64,000 nucleotides of DNA from Halopseudomonas salina (GCF_008641105.1 NZ_VTTI01000003.1:270981-334980), one strand, 5' to 3'. Positions 42,312 to 52,252 are shown, counted from the first letter of the stretch. Notes: generated by a model from the letters alone, not told the origin. Made by a program: numbers and translations.

Positions 42312-43369
42312 GCGCGTCTCCTCGCCCGAAGGGCTATGAACCGTGCCACCGCCAGTAGCACAACCCCACAGGCTATCATCAGCAATGACTTGTGTAACAG
42401 ACTGATGTGCAGGCTGTAATACAGAACAAAAAGGTAGAAGCTCGCAAAGGCCGGCATCAGTAATAGCCAGGTGCGGTTACCGGCATGGAACAGGGCGAGC
42501 GCGAGTGCCAGGCTCAACACCAATCCCGGAGCCGAATGCGACAGCAACGCCACCAGCGCGCTTACCGCCAGAGCCAACCCGTACTCCAGCCCCGCCGTTC
42601 GTCGCCCAAGCCAGGCCACGACGCCCAGCAACACAGCGCCCACCCCCGCAGGATAGATCGCATCGGACCAGTGCCCGGCTTCAAGCATCTGAAATTCGAC
42701 CATATGATGAAACAATTGCTCATGGGGCATCAGCGCCAGCAGTAGCGAGAGCAGGGTCGCGGCATCCGTCAGAGCGCGTATACGCTGCGCCTGTGAGTGT
42801 GTCGCCCAGCGCTGACGGCACAACCAGAGCACACACGCCAGCGCCGCAAGGGCTACCCCATAGATAGCCAGAGCCGCCCCTGAACCTATCAGCACACCAG
42901 TGCTGACCAGCATCAGCAGCGCACAGACATGACGATGCAGAAACGATGACGGCAACCACAGCAGACCTGTGGCGATGAGCAAACCCAGCAACGCCACCGG
43001 TCGCAAGGTATCCGGATCGCTCCCCAGCCGATCAGCAACCACGAACAGAAGCAGCCCATGCCCCGTCAGCGACAGAGCCAGCCCCATCTGATTGGTAAAG
43101 GGCTGACGCCTTCGAAACAAATACACGGCGGCCAGGATCAGCAGTACACCCGCCACTGCGCGCCCCACAGTGCCTTCAATAAGTGCAAGCCAGGGCCCGA
43201 GAAATGACAGGATGAAGAGCACAGAGGATACCCAGGCGGCGAGACCAAGCAACCCCGAAAGCCACCAGGGAGTCTGGGATCCCGCCCCAAGACGCTCGCG
43301 CTGAGAGGCATCAAGATGCAACTGGGCTTGCATCTGATCCAGCAGCTTTGCCAGCTCCTTTCCGCTCAC
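42308..43369 (-). CDS. DUF4401 multispanning membrane protein
   Basis: The 353-residue protein starts with a soluble segment (about 1-30) followed by about ten hydrophobic helices, ending in an arginine-rich tail (ARFIALRARRRA). The composition and position after a DUF2157 gene identify it as DUF4401. Its start and stop each overlap a neighbour by 4 bp, so it is translated from the same message. Function unknown. Confidence 0.85.
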   Translation of the reverse strand: MSGKELAKLLDQMQAQLHLDASQRERLGAGSQTPWWLSGLLGLAAWVSSVLFILSFLGPWLALIEGTVGRAVAGVLLILAAVYLFRRRQPFTNQMGLALSLTGHGLLLFVVADRLGSDPDTLRPVALLGLLIATGLLWLPSSFLHRHVCALLMLVSTGVLIGSGAALAIYGVALAALACVLWLCRQRWATHSQAQRIRALTDAATLLSLLLALMPHEQLFHHMVEFQMLEAGHWSDAIYPAGVGAVLLGVVAWLGRRTAGLEYGLALAVSALVALLSHSAPGLVLSLALALALFHAGNRTWLLLMPAFASFYLFVLYYSLHISLLHKSLLMIACGVVLLAVARFIALRARRRA

Positions 43370-44343
43370 CCTATCGACTCCCGCGACAGCCGGGTAAGCC
43401 AGAGGGCCGCAAGGCCGCTGCTGACCAATACAAACAAACCTATGCCGTTGAGCAGGAAAAAGGTTTCATCAGCATCGATCGACAGATTCACCAGGCCCGA
43501 GGTCGCCACCACGATCATCCAGAATAGAATCAGCGCCAGCACCGGAAGATCTCGGCATCGCTGGTGGAAGTAAAAAAGCATGGCTGCACTCACCACCATA
43601 AAGGCCAGTAGCAGCGCCGCAAGATCTGTCTCCCACCAGGCTGCAGCAGCGCCGCAGCCCAGTGCAGACAGCACGCCCAGACACGCCAGCCGTTGGATGG
43701 AGCGTCGCGGGTACGCAAGCAGTAAGGTGTCGAAGCGGTCGAAAACCAGCAATAACGCAGCGTTGGCCGCTGCCACCACCAACAGCGCCTGGTATGCCTG
43801 CAACCCGGCGTACAGCCCCTGCCAGCGCGACTGGGCTAAGAAGGCGCACAGAGCAAAATTGCCCACCGCCCAGAACAGCCCCCAGCAAGCGTTCGATCTG
43901 GCCAGCAAGGCCCAGGGAAGGGTTAGCACCGCCCATACTGCAAAGAGCTGCCAGATATCCGAGCCGGTCTGATAGGTCTGGCCGATCAACGCCAACAGTG
44001 CACCGGTGGCGATGCAGCAGCCAAACATGGCGGAGCGGTACAGAACCGAGGCGGGAGTAGCCCAGGCAGACAGTACAGCGAAGCTCGAGAACCCCATCAA
44101 TGCCAGGGCGAGCTTTGCCAATCGATGCATGTCCGCCCAGTTCCAGGCAAAGAAAAAGAGCACGCCCGCGCCAAGCAGTACCAGACCAGCGGCGGTGGCG
44201 ACTTGCTCGATACCCTTTTGCCACTGGGCACCGTCCGGGGCCAGAGGATCCTGCGCAGCCAGGGCATCCAACTGATGCTTGTCCAGCAATCCTTCCTCGG
44301 CCCAGGCATATATCTGCTCCTTGTGCCCGAGGGACCGTCTCAC
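43366..44343 (-). CDS. DUF2157 multispanning membrane protein
   Basis: The 325-residue protein has the DUF2157 N-terminal soluble helix region (LGHKEQIYAWAEEGLLDKHQLDAL) and then about eight membrane helices with WNWADMHRLAKLAL at the first loop. Its stop overlaps the DUF4401 start and its own start overlaps the acyltransferase gene, making a four-gene coupled unit. Function unknown. Confidence 0.88.
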   Translation of the reverse strand: MRRSLGHKEQIYAWAEEGLLDKHQLDALAAQDPLAPDGAQWQKGIEQVATAAGLVLLGAGVLFFFAWNWADMHRLAKLALALMGFSSFAVLSAWATPASVLYRSAMFGCCIATGALLALIGQTYQTGSDIWQLFAVWAVLTLPWALLARSNACWGLFWAVGNFALCAFLAQSRWQGLYAGLQAYQALLVVAAANAALLLVFDRFDTLLLAYPRRSIQRLACLGVLSALGCGAAAAWWETDLAALLLAFMVVSAAMLFYFHQRCRDLPVLALILFWMIVVATSGLVNLSIDADETFFLLNGIGLFVLVSSGLAALWLTRLSRESIG

Positions 44344-46217
44344 GCAGCGTCTCCCCTGAGCTCGGCTACGCGGCTTTCCATCAACTGCGCTGTCACCTGG
44401 TCGGCCGGTACCGGGTCACCTGCCACAAGGCACACCCGCGACCAGAAACGGCGGCAGAATCCCTTGTGCGGGTGACGGCTGAAAAAGCTGCCCCAGAGCC
44501 CACGTAGCGCCATCGGAACAACCGGCACAGGGTTGTGTTCGAGCACGCGGGCCATGCCATTGCGAAAAGCGTTGATCTCGCCGTCTGTGGTCAATTTTCC
44601 CTCGGGGAAGATACAGACCACTTCGCCGGCATCAAGGTACGCGCCGATCCGCTGGAAAGCGGCCTCGTAGATTTCGGCATTCTCGTCCCGCGGCGCAATC
44701 GGGACTGCACCCGCCGTGCGGAAAACAAAATTGAGTACCGGCAAGTCGTAGATTCGGTGATACATGACGAACCGTACGGGTCGCCGTACCGCTCCGCCGA
44801 TCAGCATGGCGTCGACAAAGGACACATGGTTGCATATCAGCAGACACGGGCCTTCCTCGGGGATCGCCTGCAGATTCTGGTGCTCCACCCGGTATAGCGA
44901 GTGGCCGAGCAACCAGATCAGAAAGCGCATGCCGAACTCCGGCACGATACTGTAAATATAGGCGCTCACCGCGACGTTCATCAACGAGATGACCAAAAAC
45001 AGCTGGGGAATCGACAGCTCTGCCACCGTGAGCAGCACTATGGCGATGATGGCCGACAGCACCATCAGCAAGGCGTTGAGAATATTGTTGGCCGCTATCA
45101 CCCGGGCCCGCTCGTTCTCGCTGGTGCGCGACTGGATGAGCGCATAGAGGGGCACGATATATAACCCACCAAAAACCCCGATACCAAGGATGCAGCCCAT
45201 GATCCACCAGGCTGAAGGCAGCGCCATTAACTGCAGCCAACCGTAGGTGTCGTGCGCAGCCGGTACAGCGCTCGAGCCCCACCAGAGCAGGAGGCCGAAC
45301 ACGGTCAGCCCCAGTGAGCCAAAGGGCACCAGACCAATCTCGACCTTGCGCCCGGACATGCGCTCGCACAAGAGCGAACCGGTAGCGATACCCACGGAGA
45401 AGACTGTCAGGATCAGCGTGACGACACTTTCATCACCGTGCAGGTAATCCTTGGCAAACGCAGGTATCTGGGTCAGATAGGTGGCACCGAGGAACCAGAA
45501 CCAGGAGTTGCCAAGCAGTGACCGCGAGACCGAAGGGACCTGTTGCACAAGACCCAGATGCAGGATGGCCCAGGAATGACGAAAGATGTTCCAATCGATC
45601 TTCAACTCCGGCATTGCCGCGTGGGCCCGCGGGATCCAGAAGCTGGTGGCGAAGCCAAGTGCCGCCAACACCAACACCGATCCTGCCACCCAGCCAGCCC
45701 AGGCCTCCCTCGACATGAGCAGACCGGCGTAGAGAGTGCCGCCCAGGATCGCCAGGAAAGTCCCCATTTCGACCAGGGCGTTACCGCCAATCAGTTCGTC
45801 AGGGTGCAGATGCTGAGGCAGTATCGAGTACTTCACCGGCCCGAATAACGCCGACTGGGTCCCCATCGCAAACAGCACGGCGAGCAACAGGGGCAAGCTG
45901 CCTAACCAGAGCCCTGCCGCACCCACCAGCATGATCCCGATCTCACCGAGCTTGATCATGCGGATCAGGGAGTCCTTGGCAAACTTTTCGCCAAATTGAC
46001 CGCCGAGGGCTGAGAAAAGAAAAAACGGCAGAATGAACAGCATCGCGCTGAGATTGATCAGCACGTCGCGGTCGGCAAGCACGGTGATCTTGAACAGGAT
46101 CGCCAGGATCAGGGCCTGCTTGAAAACGTTGTCGTTGAAGGCCCCAAAAAACTGGGTAAGAAAAAACGGCAGGAACCGCCGCTTTTCCAGGAGACTGAAC
46201 TGAGACTGCTGTGACAT
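44340..46217 (-). CDS. MFS transporter-PlsC acyltransferase fusion (LplT/Aas-like)
   Basis: The 625-residue protein joins an N-terminal major facilitator domain (about 1-400, FFGAFNDNVFKQAL as in LplT) to a C-terminal PlsC acyltransferase with NHVSFVDA near 455 and FPEGKLT near 545. LplT flips lysophospholipids inward and Aas re-acylates them, so the fusion should salvage lysophospholipids at the inner membrane. The acyl-ACP synthetase domain found in some longer homologues is absent. The ATG at 46217 is preferred because MFS sequence begins there. Confidence 0.9.
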   Translation of the reverse strand: MSQQSQFSLLEKRRFLPFFLTQFFGAFNDNVFKQALILAILFKITVLADRDVLINLSAMLFILPFFLFSALGGQFGEKFAKDSLIRMIKLGEIGIMLVGAAGLWLGSLPLLLAVLFAMGTQSALFGPVKYSILPQHLHPDELIGGNALVEMGTFLAILGGTLYAGLLMSREAWAGWVAGSVLVLAALGFATSFWIPRAHAAMPELKIDWNIFRHSWAILHLGLVQQVPSVSRSLLGNSWFWFLGATYLTQIPAFAKDYLHGDESVVTLILTVFSVGIATGSLLCERMSGRKVEIGLVPFGSLGLTVFGLLLWWGSSAVPAAHDTYGWLQLMALPSAWWIMGCILGIGVFGGLYIVPLYALIQSRTSENERARVIAANNILNALLMVLSAIIAIVLLTVAELSIPQLFLVISLMNVAVSAYIYSIVPEFGMRFLIWLLGHSLYRVEHQNLQAIPEEGPCLLICNHVSFVDAMLIGGAVRRPVRFVMYHRIYDLPVLNFVFRTAGAVPIAPRDENAEIYEAAFQRIGAYLDAGEVVCIFPEGKLTTDGEINAFRNGMARVLEHNPVPVVPMALRGLWGSFFSRHPHKGFCRRFWSRVCLVAGDPVPADQVTAQLMESRVAELRGDAA

Positions 46218-46349
46218 CCGGGCTCTATCCTTTTGTGCCTGACCTTCCTGTTGGATGGCAGCATAGCGGAACAAAGGCACATCCGGATATGGTTGCGCAT
46301 AGCCCGGACGGTCAATGAAAAGCGACCGGCCAGGCAATAGCACCACTCC

Positions 46350-47777
46350 TCAGGGCTGGACCTCCAGACGCACGTTCCGGCGCTGGATCCATTGATGAAT
46401 ACGCTCGTGACGCTCGGAGGTCAGCGGGTATTTCCAGGCGATGGCAAAGGCGATCATGTACAAGGTCACCGGTCCGAGAATATACAGAACACGCAGGGCC
46501 ATCAGCTGGGTGTCATCGTGTACTGTGGCCTGGGCGTTGAAGCCGACCAGCCATAGCAGACCCAGCGACAGGCCAAGACCCAGTGCCATGGCCATTTTCT
46601 GCGCCATGCCCGACATCGCAAAAAACAAGCCAGTGCGATGCTCCTTGCTGCGCGCCGTATCCACATCGACGATATCCGCCAGCATGGCCAGCGGCAGAAA
46701 CTGGAACGCGGCGAAACAGAAACCCTTCAGCGCAAACATGATCGCAAACGGCACCACCTGACCCGCCTGTAGAAAAAACATGCCCAGAATACTGGCACTG
46801 GATACCCCGACAGCCACACAGAACGCCTTGTGCTTGCCGATCTTCTTGCCGAGGATCAACCAGAAAGGAATACCCAGAATACCGATACCGAAATAGATCA
46901 GGTACATCAGCCCGATATAGGACTGAATCTGCAATACGTGCTGCATGAAGAATACCGACAACGCATTACGGAAAGACTCCCCCGTGACCACGATCAGCAA
47001 CATCAACATCATGCGTTTGAATGGCCCGTTGTACTTGAGCACCTTCAGGCCCTTTTTCCACTCGGTCTTCTGTACCGTTTTCGACGGCGCCTCGCGGACA
47101 AAGGCCAGCGCCAGAAATACCGTGATCGGCAAAGTGACGATAAACAACCAGGCCATACCCCCAAGGATCGGACCGTAACCACGGGTCAGCTCGCCATCAG
47201 TGCCCAGCAGCCAGATGATGAAGCGCATGAAGAAGCCATCGGTGTGCCCCTCGGCAAACCGACCTGCCATCGCCTGAATGATCGCCGGCGCCAGAGCAGC
47301 CAGGAACAAGCCTATCAGCACATAGCCTTCACGCGAGGCTGTTACTCTGCTTCGCTGATGGTACAGCGGCGACAGCTCTGCACCCCAGGCACCATAGGGC
47401 AGGGTCACCATGGTCCATCCCAGGTACATGAACACCGTCCAGAACAGCAGATGTCCGACGCCGACGCCTTCAGGCGGCATGAACAGCATCACCGTGCCGA
47501 TCAACACTAACGGTGTGCCAACAAATATCCATGGCTTGCGGCGGCCGAAGCGGGTACTCCAACGGTCGCTGATGGTTCCGATAAGCGGGTCGGTTACGAC
47601 ATCGGAAAAACGTGCCAGTACTAGCACCAGCGCCACCAAACCCATGTTCATGCCCATTTCACCGGCATAGAAGGGAGGAAGGTAGACAACCAGCGGATAA
47701 CCAATAATGGCCAACGGCATACCGATGGACCCGTGGATCATCAGGGTCGAACGCTTCAAGATCCCGTCTTGACTCAT
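46350..47777 (-). CDS. GPH-family sugar/cation symporter
   Basis: The 475-residue protein has twelve membrane helices of the glycoside-pentoside-hexuronide (MelB) family, with DVVTDPLIGTISDRWSTRFGRRKPWI marking the cation-binding region between the second and third helices. It is upstream of, and 132 bp from, the acyltransferase fusion on the same strand. No sugar catabolic gene is adjacent, so substrate is open; some family members in proteobacteria carry other solutes. Confidence 0.85.
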   Translation of the reverse strand: MSQDGILKRSTLMIHGSIGMPLAIIGYPLVVYLPPFYAGEMGMNMGLVALVLVLARFSDVVTDPLIGTISDRWSTRFGRRKPWIFVGTPLVLIGTVMLFMPPEGVGVGHLLFWTVFMYLGWTMVTLPYGAWGAELSPLYHQRSRVTASREGYVLIGLFLAALAPAIIQAMAGRFAEGHTDGFFMRFIIWLLGTDGELTRGYGPILGGMAWLFIVTLPITVFLALAFVREAPSKTVQKTEWKKGLKVLKYNGPFKRMMLMLLIVVTGESFRNALSVFFMQHVLQIQSYIGLMYLIYFGIGILGIPFWLILGKKIGKHKAFCVAVGVSSASILGMFFLQAGQVVPFAIMFALKGFCFAAFQFLPLAMLADIVDVDTARSKEHRTGLFFAMSGMAQKMAMALGLGLSLGLLWLVGFNAQATVHDDTQLMALRVLYILGPVTLYMIAFAIAWKYPLTSERHERIHQWIQRRNVRLEVQP

Positions 47778-48178
47778 ACCTTACTCCCGCGCAAACGGCT
47801 CGAATTCAACCCAAACTATGGGCGAAACTGCCTGTTATTGTTATCCGAACACTGGGTACTTCTGGCGATTCGTCCGACTGCCGCACCATGACACATTCAT
47901 TGTGCCTCAACGGCGATTCTAGAGAAGCTGGAGCGCAATACAACCAAAGTCGACCATGAAGTCAGATCTTGAATCAATCGCATTACCACAATGCCAGTAT
48001 GCAAGCGCAATGGCCCTGCCTGACAGTAGATCGAGCCACTATCAGCGATTGCGATGCAGCTTATTCAGCGCCCTTATGCAAGGCCAGTCCCGGTGCGACA
48101 TATACAAGCAGGGCGCGTCCAGAGCAACTATGAACTGAAAGGCCAAATCGCTGTCTTACACTTGAACAGGAGAAACAC
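47778..48178. other. 401-bp intergenic region
   Basis: The region separates the divergent symporter and CigR-like genes. A 60-codon frame at 47956-48138 lacks a ribosome binding site and resembles no family known to me, so it is not called. No clear operator, repeat or terminator was seen; only AGGAG before the gene at 48179 is recognisable. Confidence 0.6.
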
Positions 48179-48691
48179 ATGAAAAACGGACCTCCCCGCA
48201 TTACCGTCACCTTGATGACGCTGGCCCTGGGCTTTGGCTCTATGAGCATTGGCGCACAGCCCCCCGAGAACCGCGGAAAGCCCGACGGTCATCCGGGCAA
48301 ACATGATCAACATGCTGAAAAGGACTATCGCAAGGACAAAAAAGACCACAAGAATCATGAGCGTGACGACGATCGTTACCAGTCACGCAACGGTAGCAAC
48401 GCAACACCTGAAACCCGAAACATCACTATCGAGGAAGCGGTCATCCGCGAAATATTCCGCGATCAGCGGGACTACGTTAGCGCTGACGATTCGTTGCCTC
48501 CTGGCATACGCAAGAATCTGGCCCGTGGCAAACCACTGCCCCCCGGCATTGCCAAGAAGTTTGATTCCCGCGTGCAATCCAGACTACCGAGTTATCCCGG
48601 TTATGACTGGCGACAAGTGGGTACCGATGCAGTGCTGATCAACACCACTACCGGTATTATCGAAACCATCATCGACAGTATTTTGCGTTAG
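48179..48691 (+). CDS. CigR/RcnB-like periplasmic protein
   Basis: The 170-residue protein has a signal peptide (about 1-26, ending IGAQ), then a very charged His/Lys/Asp-rich linker (about 30-75) and a C-terminal domain with LPPGIRKNLARGKPLPPGIAKK and a final hydrophobic segment (VLINTTTGIIETIIDSIL). This pattern is that of RcnB/CigR-family proteins (nickel/cobalt homeostasis or Salmonella anti-virulence CigR). The histidine- and acid-rich linker could bind metals. AGGAG precedes the ATG. Exact role unknown. Confidence 0.85.
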   Translation: MKNGPPRITVTLMTLALGFGSMSIGAQPPENRGKPDGHPGKHDQHAEKDYRKDKKDHKNHERDDDRYQSRNGSNATPETRNITIEEAVIREIFRDQRDYVSADDSLPPGIRKNLARGKPLPPGIAKKFDSRVQSRLPSYPGYDWRQVGTDAVLINTTTGIIETIIDSILR

Positions 48692-48783
48692 CCCTTGCCC
48701 CTCAGACTGGAAAAGAAACACTTTCCCGGAGCGCGCCCGGATTGAAGCCACTATTCTGTCCGGGAGCCATAACGGGAAGTCTC

Positions 48784-49653
48784 ATGTTCAACCGGTGCTG
48801 TTTTTCATTTCTCAAGACGCTTGTACTTGTTGCTTGCCTCACCCTACTGGCAGCCTGTAGCGCCAGCAGGCTTGCGTACAACAACCTGGACTGGCTGATC
48901 AACTGGAAAGTGAGCGATTACATATCACTAACCGGGGATCAGAAGCGCTGGCTGCGAGCCCGCACCCAAGAGCAGCTTGCGTGGCACTGCAGCGTTGAGC
49001 TCCCCCGCTATCTGCCGCTGCTCGACCATCTCGAGACCAGTCTGCGTGACGAGCAACTCGACTCCTCCATGCTCTCACAAGGATTACCGCGGATCGAAAC
49101 GGCCGTGGACAGACTCCTGACAGAGATCGCACCCACCGTATCAGGATTGCTTCGCCAGCTCGACGCCCGGCAGGTCGAAGAACTCAAAGCCAACCTGCAG
49201 AAAAAACACGCGGAACTGGTAGAAAAGTACGTTGAACCAGACCTGACAACACAGCATCGCGAACGCGTAGACCGGGCGCAGGAACGTCTGGAAGACTGGC
49301 TGGGTCCGCTCGACAAACAACAATATGCCAGACTCTCCGACTGGGCTGACCAGCTACAGGGACATAGCAGCATCTGGCTCGACAATCGACTCGCCTGGCA
49401 AAACGCCTTTCTGACTGCAGTGGAAAACCGCGGCAAGCCGGAATTCGATCAACAGATAACAGAGCTGCTGATTGAACGTGAGCAGTTCTGGATCGACAGA
49501 TATGGGCGGATCGCCGACATCAATCAGGAACAGGGCGCACGCCTTCTGGCTGATCTCATGAACCTGGCTAGCGACAAGCAAAAACAGCATCTAACCAAGC
49601 GTTTCTCGACCCTGCGAGCTGATATGGAAGCTTTGCAATGTACTAAAGCATGA
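48784..49653 (+). CDS. DUF6279 lipoprotein
   Basis: The 289-residue protein has a lipoprotein signal with lipobox LAAC near residue 25, followed by the SRLAYNNLDWLINW block typical of DUF6279 and a long alpha-helical, Glu/Gln/Arg-rich body. The ATG at 48784 starts the signal peptide and has GGGAAG upstream; the in-frame ATG at 48742 is less likely. It is probably anchored in the outer or inner membrane facing the periplasm. Function unknown; it runs convergent to pyrF. Confidence 0.88.
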   Translation: MFNRCCFSFLKTLVLVACLTLLAACSASRLAYNNLDWLINWKVSDYISLTGDQKRWLRARTQEQLAWHCSVELPRYLPLLDHLETSLRDEQLDSSMLSQGLPRIETAVDRLLTEIAPTVSGLLRQLDARQVEELKANLQKKHAELVEKYVEPDLTTQHRERVDRAQERLEDWLGPLDKQQYARLSDWADQLQGHSSIWLDNRLAWQNAFLTAVENRGKPEFDQQITELLIEREQFWIDRYGRIADINQEQGARLLADLMNLASDKQKQHLTKRFSTLRADMEALQCTKA

Positions 49654-49675
49654 CGCTTGGTAGATACCAGGACCG

Positions 49676-50380
49676 TCAAGCCTGCTGCAGCTCCGCCAAT
49701 ATCCTGTCCAACGCCTGGGCAGGCGCTGCCGCACGGGTAATGGGTCGACCAATTACCAGAAAGCTGCTGCCATTGGTCATCGCCTGAGCGGGTGTAACAA
49801 TTCGCTTCTGATCGTCAGCGCTTGCATCCGAGGGCCGAATGCCCGGGGTCACCAGCAACAGATCATCACCCAGCGCCCCGCGTAGCGCCCTGGATTCGCG
49901 CGCGGAGCACACCAGACCGTCTAGGCCACATTCCTGAGCCAGGCGACCTAGACGCTGCACCTGCACCATTGGCTCTATATCTACTCCGACTTCCTGCAGG
50001 TCCTCCTGTTCGAGACTCGTCAGCACAGTGACCGCTATCAACAGTGGCCGATGTCCCTCCCTGGAGTGCAGGATTTCTGTGCAGGCATTCATCATGCGTC
50101 GGCCGCCGCCAGCGTGGACATTGACCATCCATACGCCCAGGTCCGCCGCTGCCCTGACCGCACTGGCTGTTGTGTTGGGGATGTCATGAAACTTGAGATC
50201 CAGAAAGACCTCAAAGCCACGTTGGTGTAATTGCTCGATAACAGCTGGTCCGCTGCTGGTAAAAAGCTCTTTGCCCACCTTGAGGCGGCATTTGGCAGGA
50301 TCAAGTTGTTCAGCCATGGCAATGGCTGAAGCGGCTTCGGGAAAGTCCAGGGCTACTATTACCGGGGTATCGCAGGGCAT
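49676..50380 (-). CDS. pyrF: orotidine 5'-phosphate decarboxylase
   Basis: The 234-residue TIM-barrel enzyme makes UMP from [11 protein letters not shown] at the N-terminus, the catalytic [10 protein letters not shown] motif at about 61-70, and the late VTPGIRP and GRPITRA phosphate-binding loops are present. Length is normal. It lies 19 bp downstream of lapB, an order also known from Pseudomonas, and closes this minus-strand run. Confidence 0.96.
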   Translation of the reverse strand: MPCDTPVIVALDFPEAASAIAMAEQLDPAKCRLKVGKELFTSSGPAVIEQLHQRGFEVFLDLKFHDIPNTTASAVRAAADLGVWMVNVHAGGGRRMMNACTEILHSREGHRPLLIAVTVLTSLEQEDLQEVGVDIEPMVQVQRLGRLAQECGLDGLVCSARESRALRGALGDDLLLVTPGIRPSDASADDQKRIVTPAQAMTNGSSFLVIGRPITRAAAPAQALDRILAELQQA

Positions 50381-50398
50381 GTATCGTTCCTGTAGAAA

Positions 50399-51586
50399 TT
50401 AGTGATGCTGTTTCGCTGTTTCATGACCCTTGAGAGGTCTGATCGTGGACCAGCCATGGCATGTCGGACACTGCCAGTGCAAACGCTTGGCCAGAAATCC
50501 GCATGAAGTACACCGGTAGCGATGCTTTTCGCGCACCAGGGCTTCGACGACACCGCGCAGAATCAGCAAATTCTCCTTCCCCTTGGCGTCCACGTGATCC
50601 AGATGCAGATCAATCAGATACATGAGCCCCCGCAATGAGGGCTGGCTCTGTATATGCTGTAGAACGAAACGACTGACGTCGCTGATACTGGCAGTAGGTC
50701 GCATATCATCAGCCCGGGCCAGAACGGTATCAATCATCGGCGGCCCACGATCTATCGCTGCATCCAGATATTCACCCAGATTGAGGACGCCATTATCAGC
50801 GCCACTCCTGGCAAGCGACAAGGCTTCTGGCACCATGTCGGAATCGGTCACTGCAAGGCGCTGCAGATAATTGGCAGCCTCCCTGTGCTTGCCCTGGCTC
50901 TGCTCAAGCTCCGTCAGTAGCAGATAGGCACGGATACATCCCGAATCAGCCCTGAGTGCATTCTGAAGGTATTTGCGCGCCTGGGAAACCTCCTGCTGGC
51001 GAATCGGCTCAAGCGCCATCTCGCAATAATAGTGAGCCAGGGTAACCGCGAATTCCGCTCGCTCACGAACCAGCTTCTCGCCGACCACGGTCGCTTGAGA
51101 CCATTCATGCTCACGCTCGTATACCTTGACCAGATCTACCAGCGCCTCAGCCCTCAACGGTGAGCCGTTTTCAACCAGTTCTTCCAGAAGACGCTCAGAA
51201 CGGTTGTGCATCCCTACTGCCAGATAATCACGAGCCAGCTCCAGCTGTACGTTATCAGCCTGGTGACGACTCAGATTGGGACGGGCAAGCAGATTCTGGT
51301 GGACCTTGATCGCGCGCTCCACATCGCCGCGTTGGCAAAACAGCTTACCGATCGCAATATGGGTTTCCACCGTTTCGGGATTCACTTCCAGGGCGCGGAT
51401 GAAGGTCTCGATGGCCTCGTCCGGCTGCTCGTTAAGCAGGTAATTAAGCCCAATGAAGTATTGGCGGTCCAGAGCACTGCCGTGTGGCTGAACCATGAAG
51501 CCGACCTTGATTGCTTCCCGACGACCCAGGAACCAGCCAATACCAAGAGCCAGTACGAAGAGCCCGAGGAACATCAGTTCCTGCAT
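50399..51586 (-). CDS. lapB: lipopolysaccharide assembly protein B
   Basis: The 395-residue protein has one N-terminal membrane helix (FLGLFVLALGIGWFLGR), six or more TPR-like repeats and a C-terminal rubredoxin-type zinc domain with CTSC and CPTC. LapB brings LpxC to FtsH for degradation and so balances LPS and phospholipid synthesis. The ATG at 51586 starts directly at the membrane helix with AAGG upstream; the longer frame to 51898 is rejected because it covers lapA. It follows lapA by 5 bp. Confidence 0.94.
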   Translation of the reverse strand: MQELMFLGLFVLALGIGWFLGRREAIKVGFMVQPHGSALDRQYFIGLNYLLNEQPDEAIETFIRALEVNPETVETHIAIGKLFCQRGDVERAIKVHQNLLARPNLSRHQADNVQLELARDYLAVGMHNRSERLLEELVENGSPLRAEALVDLVKVYEREHEWSQATVVGEKLVRERAEFAVTLAHYYCEMALEPIRQQEVSQARKYLQNALRADSGCIRAYLLLTELEQSQGKHREAANYLQRLAVTDSDMVPEALSLARSGADNGVLNLGEYLDAAIDRGPPMIDTVLARADDMRPTASISDVSRFVLQHIQSQPSLRGLMYLIDLHLDHVDAKGKENLLILRGVVEALVREKHRYRCTSCGFLAKRLHWQCPTCHGWSTIRPLKGHETAKQHH

Positions 51587-51591
51587 GAATA

Positions 51592-51891
51592 TCAGCCTTT
51601 GATTGCCTGGGTGCGTAGCTTGTCGACTTCCTTGCGATAGCGGTTTAGCTCGTTGCTTTGCACCATCAGTTTTAGGCGCAGACGCGTGGTGATCAGCCAG
51701 CCGATGAACACGCCCAGCAAGCTGCCGAGGATAAAGGCAATAATCACAAACAGGGATAGGGGCATGGCGGGAGAATGCAGCTCGAGAAACTGAAGTTGAG
51801 TGCTCTGTTGATTTTCCAGAACAAAATCCAGCGTTGCCAGTGCGACGAGCAAAAGAAAAATTATTAGCACCGCGCGCTTGAGCCATTGCAT
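51592..51891 (-). CDS. lapA: lipopolysaccharide assembly protein A
   Basis: The 99-residue protein has two membrane helices (about 6-25 and 45-68) joined by a short periplasmic loop and a C-terminal coiled region (LMVQSNELNRYRKEVDKLR), the DUF1049/LapA layout. It cooperates with LapB at the inner membrane. It sits between ihfB and lapB on the same strand, as in other Pseudomonas. Confidence 0.93.
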   Translation of the reverse strand: MQWLKRAVLIIFLLLVALATLDFVLENQQSTQLQFLELHSPAMPLSLFVIIAFILGSLLGVFIGWLITTRLRLKLMVQSNELNRYRKEVDKLRTQAIKG

Positions 51892-51958
51892 ACCACACTA
51901 CTCCAGTCCGTTCACATCTGGGCAGTATAGCCTAGTGCCAGGCGCGTGAGATACCGCT

Positions 51959-52252
51959 TCAGGCCATCTGCAGTGACTCGTTGACCCGGTCACGCAGCTC
52001 CTTGCCAGGCTTGAAATGCGGGACATACTTGCCATCGAGCTCGACAGAGTCGCCTGTCTTGGGGTTGCGGCCGACTCGCGGGGCGCGGTAATGCAGGGAA
52101 AAGCTGCCAAAGCCGCGGATCTCTATCCGCTCCCCGGTAGCAAGTGCCTGAGACATATGCTCCAGCATGGTCTTGATCGCCAATTCGACATCCTTGGCTG
52201 ATAACTGTCCCTGCTGCTCGACTATGCGCTCGATCAACTCCGACTTGGTCAT
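51959..52252 (-). CDS. ihfB: integration host factor beta subunit
   Basis: The 97-residue protein is a DNA-bending HU/IHF family subunit that pairs with IHF-alpha. [24 protein letters not shown] and the arm tip [12 protein letters not shown] (the proline that intercalates in DNA) are intact. It lies between rpsA and lapA on the minus strand; a long repeat-bearing spacer separates it from the rpsA terminator, so it likely has its own promoter. Confidence 0.96.
   Translation of the reverse strand: MTKSELIERIVEQQGQLSAKDVELAIKTMLEHMSQALATGERIEIRGFGSFSLHYRAPRVGRNPKTGDSVELDGKYVPHFKPGKELRDRVNESLQMA

Noticed and set aside
47956..48138. 60-codon frame in the 401-bp spacer
   Set aside because: No ribosome binding site, no hydrophobic or conserved pattern, and weak codon preference.
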